Below, piece by piece: positions 30,754 to 40,458 of a stretch of 64,000 nt of DNA. The stretch comes from an uncultured Algibacter sp. (GTDB lineage Bacteria > Bacteroidota > Bacteroidia > Flavobacteriales > Flavobacteriaceae), in assembly GCF_947487605.1 (NCBI RefSeq), contig NZ_CANKXK010000010.1, forward strand, positions 105,604 to 169,603, given 5' to 3'. Every line of letters begins with the position of its first letter. Positions within the stretch are counted from its first letter, which is position 1. The notes beneath the pieces are model-generated. The model saw nothing but the letters and a program-made list of their open reading frames with translations. It had not been told where the DNA came from and did no database searches. Made by a program: the position numbers and the translations under genes.

Positions 30754-33192
30754 TTGAAGCATTCCTATTTTAAAACCCCTTGTTTAGGGTTTGCCCTTTT
30801 TTTTCTGACATTTGTATCAACTTTTGCTCAGAAAACATCTGATAATACTACCTCATCAGTAGAAATCCCAGATTTAGAAAAAGTATATCTGCATACGGAT
30901 AGAGATTACTATGCCTTAGGAGAATCTATTTGGTATAAAGCGTATTCTGTTTATGGGTACACCAATGTGCTTTTTGATTATAGTAAAACCTTGTATGTAG
31001 AATTGATAGCACCAGATTCTAAAATAATTGCACGTAATATCACAAGGTTGGAAAAAGGTATCGGACATGGCGATTTTAAACTTACAGATTCTATAGGTGT
31101 GAAATCAGGCACTTATCAATTACGGGCATACACGAATTGGATGCGTAATTTTGATAAACCGTTTGTGTTTACAAAAAACATAGAAATTATTGATTTGATA
31201 AAAAATAAAACTTCAGAATCGGATGAAAATGTAGCAAATGGAAAACCTAAAAACTCAAAACATACATCTAAAAAGAATTCAACTATAGATATCCAGTTTT
31301 TCCCAGAAGGAGGTGCTTTAATTGAAAATGTTCTAAGTGTGGTTGCTTTTAAAGCAGTTGATAATAAAGGGAATCCTATTGACGTATCTGGAGAAGTGTA
31401 TGATGCTAATGGTGATTTTATAAGCATGTTTAAAAGTCAACATGTTGGTATGGGAAAATTTTCGTTTACACCTGAAGCAAATCAAACTTATAATGTGAAA
31501 TTAACAGGATATGAAGAAGAAATGTTAAATATAAAGTTTCCCAAAGTTCAGGAAGAAGGCTATACTCTAAATATAACTAGTAGGAAAGGAAAGCATTATA
31601 TAAGTATTAAAACTAATGAAGCAACGCATTCTAAGCAAGAAAGAAAAATAGTGTCCTTGGTAGCTTCAACACGAGGTGTAACCTATTTTCAAGGCGATAT
31701 ACCCATTGAAAATGTAACCACAACGTTAACATTGCCAATAGATAACATGCCAGAGGGGATTTGTAGAATCACCTTATATGATGATTTAAATAGGCCTCAA
31801 AGCGAACGTTTACTTTTTATAGAAAAAGATAATGGTATAGAAGTATCTATCACACCAGATAAAACACATTATTCCACAAAAGAAAAAGTAAATCTAACAG
31901 TGTCAGCAAAAACTAAGGAAGGAATTCCTATTGATGGAAGCTTTTCCCTATCATCTACAGATGGTAATACCATTCTAAAATCAAGCAATACCAATATTTG
32001 TGCTTATTACCTTTTACAATCAGATATTAAAGGCGACGTATTTGAACCAGCTTATTATTTTAATAAAGCCAACAAAGGGCGACTTTATCATTTGGATTTA
32101 TTATTACTTACCCAAGGTTGGAGAGATTTTATATGGAAGGCTTTACCAGAGAAAAAAGAGAAAACCTATTTTAGGTTAGAAAAAGGATTAAAAATTTCAG
32201 GAAGAGTAACAAGCCTACTTTCAGCAAAAGCTAGACCGAATAGAAGCATTAGTGTTTTATTAAATAAAAACAATAATTTTATTGAACTAAAAGATACAAC
32301 AAATGTAAGCGGGAATTTCCTTTTTAATGATTTGTATTTTAAAGGGACATCAATGATGATGATAAATACAAAAGATGAAAAAGGTAAAGATAAGGGTCAG
32401 ATTACTTTAGACTCTTTATATAGAGATCCAATAGTTGCGAATTTTAGAGGGAGCAAGTTATATAGACCATTGCAAGAAAAACGCAAAGCAATAGGTGATG
32501 TAATTTACAGAAATAATATGTCTTTTAATGTGCCTATAGAAAATGTATTAGATGAGGTTGTGGTAACGGGTAAAGCTAAGAAACAAGACGATGAGAGTAT
32601 ATTCGGAACAGCAGATCACACGTTTATAGTGCCTGATGATGGACCAAATTTTTCAACCATATACCAGCTTATTTCGTTCAATATTCCAGGAGTAAATGTT
32701 CGCAATGGTAATGTGAGTTTTAATAGAAATAGTGGGCCTGCATTAATTTTACTAGATGGGATGGAAATGTCTCAATCAGAATTAGAGTTTATAGCACCAG
32801 AAGATGTTAGAAAAATAGAATCTATTAAAACGTCAGGAGCTTCTATTTTAGGTTCACGGGGCGATAATGGAGCTATTCTTATTTATACAAAAACAGGTGG
32901 ACTTAACAGAAAATCCAAAAGTACACATTCAGTGGGAGCAAAAATTCATGGTTATCAAGAAACACGGGTATTCTATTCGCCTAATTATGATAAACCAGAA
33001 ACTATAGATAAAACTTTAGCAGATGTGAGAAATACATTGTATTGGAGACCTTATGTACACCCCAATGAAAATGGTATTGCCGAAGTGTCTTATTTTAATA
33101 GCGCCGTTAAAACAAAGGTAAATATAACTTTAGAGGGTATGACAACTTCAGGGATTCCTGTTGTTGTTAATGGCTCATATATAGTGGAGTAA
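30754..33192 (+). CDS. Macroglobulin-like (MG2-type) exported protein with barrel-less TonB-plug domain
   Basis: It starts with TTG: no ATG, GTG or other start lies between the in-frame stop at 30715 and this codon, and a Sec signal (MKHSYFKTP...FVSTFAQ) follows at once. It has 812 residues. MG2-like beta-domains begin VYLHTDRDYYALGESIWYKA and continue through FFPEGGALIENVLSVVAFKA and a QGWRDFIWKALPE motif. About 600-715 is a TonB receptor plug (ENVLDEVVVTGK...GPALILLDGMEM...GASILGSRGDNGAILIYTK), but no transmembrane barrel follows, only about 100 residues of beta-structure. Such proteins are frequent in Bacteroidota; their role is not established. It may work with a SusC-type transporter. 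A paralogue, frameshifted and with a decayed plug, lies at 38153-40368. Confidence 0.85.
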   Translation: MKHSYFKTPCLGFALFFLTFVSTFAQKTSDNTTSSVEIPDLEKVYLHTDRDYYALGESIWYKAYSVYGYTNVLFDYSKTLYVELIAPDSKIIARNITRLEKGIGHGDFKLTDSIGVKSGTYQLRAYTNWMRNFDKPFVFTKNIEIIDLIKNKTSESDENVANGKPKNSKHTSKKNSTIDIQFFPEGGALIENVLSVVAFKAVDNKGNPIDVSGEVYDANGDFISMFKSQHVGMGKFSFTPEANQTYNVKLTGYEEEMLNIKFPKVQEEGYTLNITSRKGKHYISIKTNEATHSKQERKIVSLVASTRGVTYFQGDIPIENVTTTLTLPIDNMPEGICRITLYDDLNRPQSERLLFIEKDNGIEVSITPDKTHYSTKEKVNLTVSAKTKEGIPIDGSFSLSSTDGNTILKSSNTNICAYYLLQSDIKGDVFEPAYYFNKANKGRLYHLDLLLLTQGWRDFIWKALPEKKEKTYFRLEKGLKISGRVTSLLSAKARPNRSISVLLNKNNNFIELKDTTNVSGNFLFNDLYFKGTSMMMINTKDEKGKDKGQITLDSLYRDPIVANFRGSKLYRPLQEKRKAIGDVIYRNNMSFNVPIENVLDEVVVTGKAKKQDDESIFGTADHTFIVPDDGPNFSTIYQLISFNIPGVNVRNGNVSFNRNSGPALILLDGMEMSQSELEFIAPEDVRKIESIKTSGASILGSRGDNGAILIYTKTGGLNRKSKSTHSVGAKIHGYQETRVFYSPNYDKPETIDKTLADVRNTLYWRPYVHPNENGIAEVSYFNSAVKTKVNITLEGMTTSGIPVVVNGSYIVE

Positions 33193-33235
33193 CATAATCA
33201 ATTAATAAAAATATAAATCAATCATCAAATAAATT

Positions 33236-34759
33236 ATGAAAATTGTAAACAGGATACCAATAATCATTTTAAGTGCCTTTTTGCTTATAGCTTGTGCGAA
33301 AACAGAGGATGAAAAACCAAAAAAGCCTAACATCGTATTTATCATAGCAGACGATTTAGGCTATACAGATATCGGCGCTTTTGGAAGCAGTTTTTACGAT
33401 ACACCCAACATAGATAAATTAACCAATGATGGTGTAAAATATACCAGTGGTTATGCCAATTGCCCTGTGTGTTCACCATCAAGAGCAAGTTTTCAAACAG
33501 GGAAATATCCTGTAGCTACTGGGGTAACTGATTGGATAAAGGGAAGAAAAGCATTCCAAGGGACTACAGTAAATGATAGATGGATAGTACCCGATACTGA
33601 ATTTGAATTAAAACTCACCGAAAAAACCATTGCAGAAGCTTTAAAAACAAAAGGGTATAAAACCATTTTTGCAGGAAAGTGGCATTTGGGAGATGAAGAA
33701 GAATATTGGCCAGAAAACCACGGGTATGATTTGAATATTGGTGGTTGGGCTATGGGACGACCAAATTCTGGAAAGGGCATTAAGGGGTATTTCTCACCTT
33801 ACGGAAACCCAAGATTAACCGATGGTCCTGAAGGCGAATATTTACCAGATAGATTGACTGACGAAGCTATTTCTGCTTTTAAAGCCAATAAAGGAGAGCA
33901 ACCTGTATTTTTATGTTTGTCTTATTATTTGGTTCACGGCCCTTTTCAAGCCAAAGAAGCAGATATTAATATTTATAAAGAAAAACGTAAAAAAGAAGGC
34001 ATTAAAAAAGAAGATGAATTTTTACCAGCACAACCTTGGATGCAAACGGCTACAGGAAATAACCCAAAACGTTTTAGAGAACGTATAAAACAAGGGCACC
34101 CTAAGTTTGCAGCGATGATAAAATCGTTGGATGATAATGTTGGAAAGTTGATAAACTATTTAAAAGAAACCAATCAATATGATAATACGCTGATTGTGTT
34201 TGTATCAGACAACGGAGGGCTAACAACTGCAGAAGGGTCGCCAACTTCAAACTTGCCATTTGCAAAAGGAAAAGGTTGGATGAATGAAGGCGGAATTCGT
34301 GTGCCTTTCACCATAAAACCACCAAATTCTAAAAACGGAACTGTAACGGATATGCCCGTTTCTGGTGTTGATATTTATCCAACAGTATTGGCTTATTCAG
34401 GAGAAGATAAAATGGATAAAACGATTGACGGGATCAATTTAAAACCTTTTATAGAAGGCGCTAAAGCAGATGAAAATCGTGCAATTTATTGGCATTATCC
34501 ACATTATGGAAATCAAGGCGGAAACCCTGCAAGTGCTATTCGTTTAGGAGATTATAAACTGATTCACGATTTAGAAACGGGTGCGTTTCAACTCTACAAT
34601 TTAAAAATAGATTTAGGTGAAAACAATGATATTGCAGTATCAGAACCAGAAATGACAGAGAAATTAAAAAAAATGTTATTAACTTGGGTATCTGAAAATT
34701 ATGACCGTAAGTTGGAGGAGAATCCAAACTGGAATAAAAAGGATGTTATTGTTAATTAA
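33236..34759 (+). CDS. Formylglycine-dependent sulfatase (family S1), lipoprotein
   Basis: 507 residues; lipobox LIAC (Cys20). The metal site is VFIIADDLGYTDIG, nucleophile Cys79 lies in CPVCSPSRASFQTG, and GKWHLGDE and VFVSDNGGL complete the usual set. ATGVTDWIKGRKAFQG after the nucleophile and the two-part middle (KGYFSPYGNP, YYLVHGPFQAKEADI) set it apart from the other five sulfatases, so it likely acts on another sulfate position. C-terminal HWHYPHYGNQGG-type residues (YWHYPHYGNQG) are typical of one S1 branch seen in many marine Bacteroidota. It is the first of three consecutive sulfatases and 43 bp downstream of the macroglobulin-like gene. Confidence 0.92.
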   Translation: MKIVNRIPIIILSAFLLIACAKTEDEKPKKPNIVFIIADDLGYTDIGAFGSSFYDTPNIDKLTNDGVKYTSGYANCPVCSPSRASFQTGKYPVATGVTDWIKGRKAFQGTTVNDRWIVPDTEFELKLTEKTIAEALKTKGYKTIFAGKWHLGDEEEYWPENHGYDLNIGGWAMGRPNSGKGIKGYFSPYGNPRLTDGPEGEYLPDRLTDEAISAFKANKGEQPVFLCLSYYLVHGPFQAKEADINIYKEKRKKEGIKKEDEFLPAQPWMQTATGNNPKRFRERIKQGHPKFAAMIKSLDDNVGKLINYLKETNQYDNTLIVFVSDNGGLTTAEGSPTSNLPFAKGKGWMNEGGIRVPFTIKPPNSKNGTVTDMPVSGVDIYPTVLAYSGEDKMDKTIDGINLKPFIEGAKADENRAIYWHYPHYGNQGGNPASAIRLGDYKLIHDLETGAFQLYNLKIDLGENNDIAVSEPEMTEKLKKMLLTWVSENYDRKLEENPNWNKKDVIVN

Positions 34760-34765
34760 ATATTA

Positions 34766-34789
34766 AAGACCTTTCAGGCAAAAGGTCTT
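34766..34789 (+). terminator. Intergenic hairpin between two sulfatase genes, weak terminator
   Basis: Arms AAGACCTTT (34766-34774) and AAAGGTCTT (34781-34789) pair perfectly around a 6-base loop, 6 bp after the stop codon. No T-tract follows (GAGAAAAAATC), so it is more likely a processing or stability element, or a leaky terminator, than a full stop. Confidence 0.45.
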
Positions 34790-34841
34790 GAGAAAAAATC
34801 AAGCGTAAATATAGTTTATCAATCAAATTAAATACTATCAA

Positions 34842-36296
34842 ATGAATGTAATATTTAAAACAAAAAGAAATCAAATTAGTTTTCTTAGTATGCTTATTTT
34901 TACTTTGTTTTTAGCAACATCTTGTAAAAATACAGCCGAGGAAAAACCGTCAAATACCTCAAAACAACCCAATGTCATTGTCATTCTTATTGACGATGCA
35001 GGGTATGCCGATTTTGGTTTTATGGGGTGTAAAGATTTGGAAACCCCTAATATTGATAAGCTTGCTCAAAGTGGAGTAGTGCTAACAGATGCGCATGTAA
35101 GTGCTACGGTTTGTGCACCTTCACGTGCAGGTTTAATAACAGGGAAATACCAACAACGTTTTGGTTTTGAAGCCAATGGTACAGGGTATGGGAATTCGGG
35201 AGATATTGGTCTTTCTGATGATGTGGTAACTATGGCAGACGTATTTAAGGCGAATGGTTACAAAACCATGGCATTAGGAAAATGGCATTTAGGAGCAGAT
35301 AAAACGGATCATCCAAACCAAAGAGGATTTGATGAGTTTTATGGTTTTGAAACTGGAAGTCGTTCATATTTTTCGCTTAAAAATCCTTCAAAATATACCA
35401 TGCTACAGCACAATGGAGAACGTGTAAAATTTACAGGTTATATGACAGATGTTTTGGGAGATCAATCTGTAAAATACATTGAAGAGAATAAAGATCAACC
35501 GTTTTTTATGTATTTAGCATACAATGCCGTACATACACCTATGCACGCTAAAAAAGAACATTTAGAAAAGTATAAAAATCATCCACGACAAAAATTGGCA
35601 GCTATGACTTGGTCTTTGGATGAAAATGTTGGAAAACTACAGCAAAAATTAAAAGACTTAGGTTTAGCAGAAAATACACTAATTTATTTTTTAAGTGATA
35701 ATGGAGGTGCAGCAAATAATAGTTCTAGTGGAGGTCCTTTAAAAGGATGGAAAGGGAATAAATTTGAAGGCGGACATCGTGTGCCATTTGTTGTAAGTTG
35801 GCCAAAAGCCATTAAAGGCGGACAAACATTTGAAGGCTTATCATCATCCTTAGATATTTTTACCACTTCTTTAGCAGCTGCAAATATTACCAAAGCAGAT
35901 GATTTGGTTTTGGATGGTGCTAATTTATTACCCTATTTAAAAGGAGAAAAAACAGGAAACCCACACAATAAATTGTTTTGGAGGAAGTTAGAAGAAGCTG
36001 GGGCTAGAATTGGAAATTATAAAATGGTGCGTTTGCAGGATTATGGCGCAACATTGTACAATTTAAAAGAAGATTTAGGAGAAACAACTAATTTGGAGAC
36101 CACCCATTCTAAAGAATTTCAACAATTACAAGGCGAATTGAGAAATTGGGAATCACAAATGATGGATCCCTTATGGGTAGAAGAACGTTCGTGGATGGAT
36201 GTAACGCATCATATTCACAAGCGTTTGATGCAAAATAAAGAAGTATTGTACTCCGATCCAGGAAAGATGAAAGAAGTTTTGTCGAATAAAAAGTAA
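34842..36296 (+). CDS. Formylglycine-dependent sulfatase (family S1), lipoprotein
   Basis: 484 residues; lipobox ATSC (Cys28). The metal site is VIVILIDDAGYADFG, nucleophile Cys91 lies in ATVCAPSRAGLITG, and GKWHLGAD and YFLSDNGGAANN are present. It is the paralogue of the sulfatase at 2444-3883: both keep FEGGHRVPFVV/I, YLAYNAVHTPM, QKLAAMTWSLD and the C-terminal WESQMMDP/WESEFPEP region. The two therefore probably share sulfate-position specificity, but the 2444 copy is in a different operon. The spacing to the next sulfatase is 9 bp. Confidence 0.93.
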   Translation: MNVIFKTKRNQISFLSMLIFTLFLATSCKNTAEEKPSNTSKQPNVIVILIDDAGYADFGFMGCKDLETPNIDKLAQSGVVLTDAHVSATVCAPSRAGLITGKYQQRFGFEANGTGYGNSGDIGLSDDVVTMADVFKANGYKTMALGKWHLGADKTDHPNQRGFDEFYGFETGSRSYFSLKNPSKYTMLQHNGERVKFTGYMTDVLGDQSVKYIEENKDQPFFMYLAYNAVHTPMHAKKEHLEKYKNHPRQKLAAMTWSLDENVGKLQQKLKDLGLAENTLIYFLSDNGGAANNSSSGGPLKGWKGNKFEGGHRVPFVVSWPKAIKGGQTFEGLSSSLDIFTTSLAAANITKADDLVLDGANLLPYLKGEKTGNPHNKLFWRKLEEAGARIGNYKMVRLQDYGATLYNLKEDLGETTNLETTHSKEFQQLQGELRNWESQMMDPLWVEERSWMDVTHHIHKRLMQNKEVLYSDPGKMKEVLSNKK

Positions 36297-36305
36297 AGAA
36301 CAGTT

Positions 36306-37868
36306 ATGTATAAGCAATTATTACAAGTATTGATATTTTCTTTTTTTTTTATTTCTTGTAAATCAGAAGTAAGAAAAGAGAGCAATCAAATTATAAATAG
36401 TAAAAAACCAAATATTGTTATCATTTATGCTGACGATTTAGGGTTTGGAGATATTGGCGTTAATGGAGCCATTGGTGTAGCTACTCCCAATATAGATAAA
36501 TTGGCTAAGAATGGGATTAATTTCACTGATTCACATTGCTCTGCAGCAACCTGCACACCTTCCAGATATTCGTTGTTAACAGGAAGCTATGCGTTTAGAA
36601 ATGATGCTCAAATATTGGCAGGAGATGCACCTTTATTAATTGATGTGAATACGCCAACATTGCCAAAAATGCTTCAAAAAAATGGCTACAAAACAGCCGT
36701 AGTTGGGAAATGGCATTTAGGGTTAGGAAATGGAACTGTAGATTGGAATAAAGAAATTTCACCAGGACCAAAACAAGTGGGCTTTGATTATAGCTTTTTA
36801 ATTCCTGCAACTGGAGATAGAGTACCTACAGTTTATGTAGAAAATCAAAACGTTGTAAAACTTAACATAGAAGATCCATTGCGTGTTAGTTACACAGAAA
36901 AAATTGGAGATGTACCTACAGGTTACGAAAACCCAGAATTTCGAAAACAAAAAGCAGACCCGCAACATAATAAAACCATTATAAACGGCATTAGTCGAAT
37001 AGGGCATATGTCTGGTGGAAAAAGTGCTTGGTGGGTAGATGAAGAGTTTCCAGATAAATTAGTAGAAAAATCAAAAGCATTTATCAATACCAATAAAAAC
37101 CAACCTTTTTTTCTATACTTAGCCTACCATGATATTCATGTACCTCGTTCGCCAAATAAACGTTTTTTAGGAAAAAGTGATATGGGATTAAGAGGAGATG
37201 CCATTGCACAGATGGATTGGTGCACAGGTGAGGTGGTAAATTATTTAGAAGAATTGGGGTTGGATAAAAATACAATCGTAGTATTTACAAGTGATAACGG
37301 TCCTGTGTTAAATGATGGGTACGAAGATGAAGCTGTAGAAAAGTTAGGAGCACACAAACCAGCTGGAGTGTATAGAGGAGGGAAATATAGTGCTTTTGAA
37401 GCAGGAACAAGAATGCCAACCATTGTGTATTGGCCTGAAACTATAAAAAGTAAAACGTCTAATGCATTGTGGTCTCAGGTAGATTTGTATGCTTCATTTG
37501 CAGATTTAATAGACCATAAATTAGATAGTATTGAAGCTCCAGATAGTTTTAATATGTTGGATGTTATCACAGGTAATTCTGCAGAAGGAAGAGATGAAAT
37601 GTTAGAAGAATCTTTTACGTTTTCTTTAAGAAAAGGGGAATGGAAATACATACAACCTTTAGTCACCAATAAAAAGAAATCTTTAGAATCTGGTATTGGT
37701 TGGATTAAAAAGAAAGGCATTGAACCTGGAGGTAGCTTACAACCACAGTTGTATAATTTAAAGGAAGATGTAAGTGAAACAACAAATGTAGCTTTAGAAA
37801 ATGAAAAATTGGTAGAAGACATGCAATCTAAAATTGAAATGATTAAGAAGAAAGGGACTAGGTTTTAA
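36306..37868 (+). CDS. Formylglycine-dependent sulfatase (family S1), GalNAc-6-sulfatase/arylsulfatase-like, lipoprotein
   Basis: 520 residues; lipobox FISC (Cys18). The metal site is IVIIYADDLGFGDIG, nucleophile Cys83 lies in ATCTPSRYSLLTGSYAFR, then VGKWHLGLG and VFTSDNGPVLNDGY. A long insertion carries FLIPATGDRVPTVYVEN and HMSGGKSAWWVDEEFPD. This combination is typical of the arylsulfatase/GalNAc-6-sulfatase-like S1 branch that acts on 6-sulfated hexoses; the exact substrate is unproven. Its TAA stop overlaps the ATG of the next small gene by one base (TAATG). Confidence 0.92.
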   Translation: MYKQLLQVLIFSFFFISCKSEVRKESNQIINSKKPNIVIIYADDLGFGDIGVNGAIGVATPNIDKLAKNGINFTDSHCSAATCTPSRYSLLTGSYAFRNDAQILAGDAPLLIDVNTPTLPKMLQKNGYKTAVVGKWHLGLGNGTVDWNKEISPGPKQVGFDYSFLIPATGDRVPTVYVENQNVVKLNIEDPLRVSYTEKIGDVPTGYENPEFRKQKADPQHNKTIINGISRIGHMSGGKSAWWVDEEFPDKLVEKSKAFINTNKNQPFFLYLAYHDIHVPRSPNKRFLGKSDMGLRGDAIAQMDWCTGEVVNYLEELGLDKNTIVVFTSDNGPVLNDGYEDEAVEKLGAHKPAGVYRGGKYSAFEAGTRMPTIVYWPETIKSKTSNALWSQVDLYASFADLIDHKLDSIEAPDSFNMLDVITGNSAEGRDEMLEESFTFSLRKGEWKYIQPLVTNKKKSLESGIGWIKKKGIEPGGSLQPQLYNLKEDVSETTNVALENEKLVEDMQSKIEMIKKKGTRF

Positions 37869-38077
37869 TGACGCGCCTATCAGTGTTTATAGGCAAAAAA
37901 GATAGTTTGCTTTCTAATCATTTTATCGCTTTCATTATTTTTGCTATAACCTTTGCGTCTTACGCAACAAAAGACAAACCAAAAATTATTGATAAAAATG
38001 GCGATGTTTTTGATGATGATTATAAAATGTATGCGTTCGATAGACTTTTAAAGGGGATTATTGAGAATAATAAATAG
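37868..38077 (+). CDS. Small predicted membrane protein, translationally coupled
   Basis: 69 residues. Its ATG shares the last base of the sulfatase stop codon, a TAATG overlap that suggests coupled translation. It has one likely membrane segment (FIAFIIFAITFASYA, about residues 20-34), followed by a charged tail KDKPKIIDKNGDVFDDDYKMYAFDRLLKG. I recognise no family. The tight coupling supports a real gene, but short length and lack of a known relative keep this tentative. Confidence 0.45.
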   Translation: MTRLSVFIGKKDSLLSNHFIAFIIFAITFASYATKDKPKIIDKNGDVFDDDYKMYAFDRLLKGIIENNK

Positions 38078-38152
38078 AGGTGAATTTACTAAATTATAAA
38101 ACTGAGTAATAGTATTAAATAAAATGATAAAACAACAAAAAATGCAATTATA

Positions 38153-40368
38153 ATGTCATTTAGTTACAAGAACATATTTTTATTGTTTTTCTTTTTAACT
38201 ACCACGCTTTATTCTCAAATAGATATAAGCGTTGAGACTGCCTTAACAAAAGAGTTAGAGGAATTGTCAAGTGATAATATTACAGATGTAGTCTATTTGC
38301 AAACCGATAAAGATGTCTATTTTACTGATGAAAACGTTTGGTTTAAAGGTTCTGTATTAGATGATAAAATGCTTATCCCGTCTAATAAAAGCAGTATATT
38401 GTTTGTGCAACTTATAGAAGAGAAAAATAACAAACCCGTTTGGGAGGAGAAATATGAAATAGAAAATGGTTTTGTAGATGGACATTTGTTTTTAAGTGAT
38501 ACGTTGTCTATTGGAAACTACAGTTTAACAGCCTATAGTTCGCATTCGTTTTTTAAAAATCAAAAAGATTTTTATGCCCTTAAAAAGATAAAAATTATTG
38601 ATAAGGAAACGAAAACAGTAAACGCAATAAAACAAGATAGTATTATTCATTTCGTCACTTTCCCAGAAGGAGGTCATTTGGTATCAGGAATCGAAAGTCG
38701 TTTGCGTTTAAAGCGTTTAATGAAAAAGGCTATCCTGTAAAAATAGTAGGTACTTTGTATGAAGATGATAAAGCTACGCTAGATTTTACCAGCGCTCACG
38801 CAGGTATGGGGAGTTTTTTATTTACTCCCAATATTTATAAAAACTATAAAATAAAATTAAAAAACAGGGAAGCGCATACAGAATATGCCTTACCTGAAAT
38901 ACATTCTAGTGGAAAAGTATTTCAGCTTTTAGAAACAAATTCAGACTATGTTGTTTTTAAAATCAACCAGAGTAAAGAGTTTGAAGAAGAAAAAGTTCAT
39001 TTAAGATTACAAATAAAAGGGGATGGTTATTTGGTTAGTGGGCGTATAAAAGACGAACTACAATTAAAAATCCCAATAAAAGATTTACCACAAGGCATTG
39101 CAGAAGTCACCTTGTTTGATGAAAATTTAACACCAATTGCAGAGCGTTTGGTATATGTAAATGCTCATAAAAAGATTCATATTAAAGCAAATTTAGATAA
39201 AAGTGAGTATCATACTAAAGACAAAGTACAGTTGCATATTAAAGCAACCGATGAAAATGGTGTGCCTGTAGTTTCTCATTTAGGCTTACGTATTTTTGGT
39301 CATTTGTATAAAAATAATGAAGACTCAAAAACCATAGAAAGTCATTATCATTTAACAAGTCAGTTAAAAGGAAGGCTTTACAACCCATCGTATTATTTTG
39401 ATGAAAAAAATGCGAATAGACAAGAGGCGTTAAATTTATTATTACTTACCCAAGGTTGGCGGGCATACAAATGGACGGAGAGTAATTTAAGAGAATCTCA
39501 AAACCTAAAACTAGTAGTTTTTGATTCTTATAGAGGGGTGTTAAAACCTAAAAACAGAAAAATAAAAAAAGCACATTCTATGGCAAAACTATTTTCTTTT
39601 GAATTTACAGAAAAAAAAACCAAAACTAAAGAATATGGTTTGATGATGACAGATTCATTGGGGAGGTTTACAATTGCATCGGATTATTTAAAGCTAGTGG
39701 AGCGTGATTATTTGTATATCTCACCTTTTACAGATAAAAAGAAATTCATGATGAAAATAAGAGAAGATTATTTCAACGGCATCAATAAAAAACGTACAGA
39801 TTTAATAAATTATTACCCTATAAAAAAATACAGTAAACCAGTAAAACAACGGAAACCTTTTGTTTTTAAAGCAAAATATATTTTAGATGAGGTTACTGTA
39901 AAAACCAAAAAAGGAAGGAGTAAATATTCTAAAGTATTAAGAAGTTTTTTGCCAGAGGATGACTTTGTGGATCGAATTAGGGATTGCCAATTTACATTAA
40001 GGCAAGGAGATATATACATCATTGAATTAGATGATGGTACGTTCAAAAGAGCTAAGTATTATAAAAAATATAGAGGTAATGATATAGAAAAGCTTTTAAA
40101 AGAACTCAATTGGTCAAGAATAAAAGGCTATTACGGTAAAAAAGAATTTTATAAACCTGTTTATGATAAAAATACAGAAGATGCTTCTTTTCTTGACACT
40201 CGTACAAGTTTATTTTGGAAACCAGATATTATAACCAATGCGCAAGGAGAAGCCACTATTACTTTTTATTGTTCAGATATTAACAGTCTATATTTTGGAG
40301 AAATAGAAGGTGTTAGTGGTAAAGGGCTTTTAGGGAGTGATAAGTTTAAATTTTCAGTAGTAAAATAA
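38153..40368 (+). pseudogene. Macroglobulin-like exported protein split by a -1 frameshift
   Basis: One gene in two frames: 38153-38740 (195 residues, Sec signal ending TLYSQ) and a continuation in the -1 frame to 40368. Compared with the paralogue at 30754-33192, homology runs from VYLQTDKDVYFTDENVWFKG to FPEGGHLVSGIES in the first frame. It then resumes as AFKAFNEKGYPVKIVGTLYED in the second, where the paralogue has AFKAVDNKGNPIDVSGEVYD. Losing one T from a run at 38701-38703 (CGTTTGCG, expected CGTTTTGCG) explains it. The sequence T TTA AAG at 38707-38713 is also in slippery phase and could rescue some full-length product. The rest keeps LLLTQGWRAYKW and LDEVTVKTKK, but the plug region is degenerate. 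It is either a true lesion, a phase-variable tract or an assembly error. Confidence 0.8.
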
Positions 40369-40458
40369 ACAACTTCTTAAAAAAACAACCAAAAACTATA
40401 GATAAACATACTTCTAAATCTTGTAAAGAAACTAGTACTAAATAAATGTAAAAAACAC

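Noticed and set aside
38707..38713. T TTA AAG as a programmed -1 frameshift site
   Set aside because: Kept only as a possible rescue: the paralogue alignment fits better with a lost T at 38701-38703 before the heptamer, and I see no clear stimulatory structure after it.
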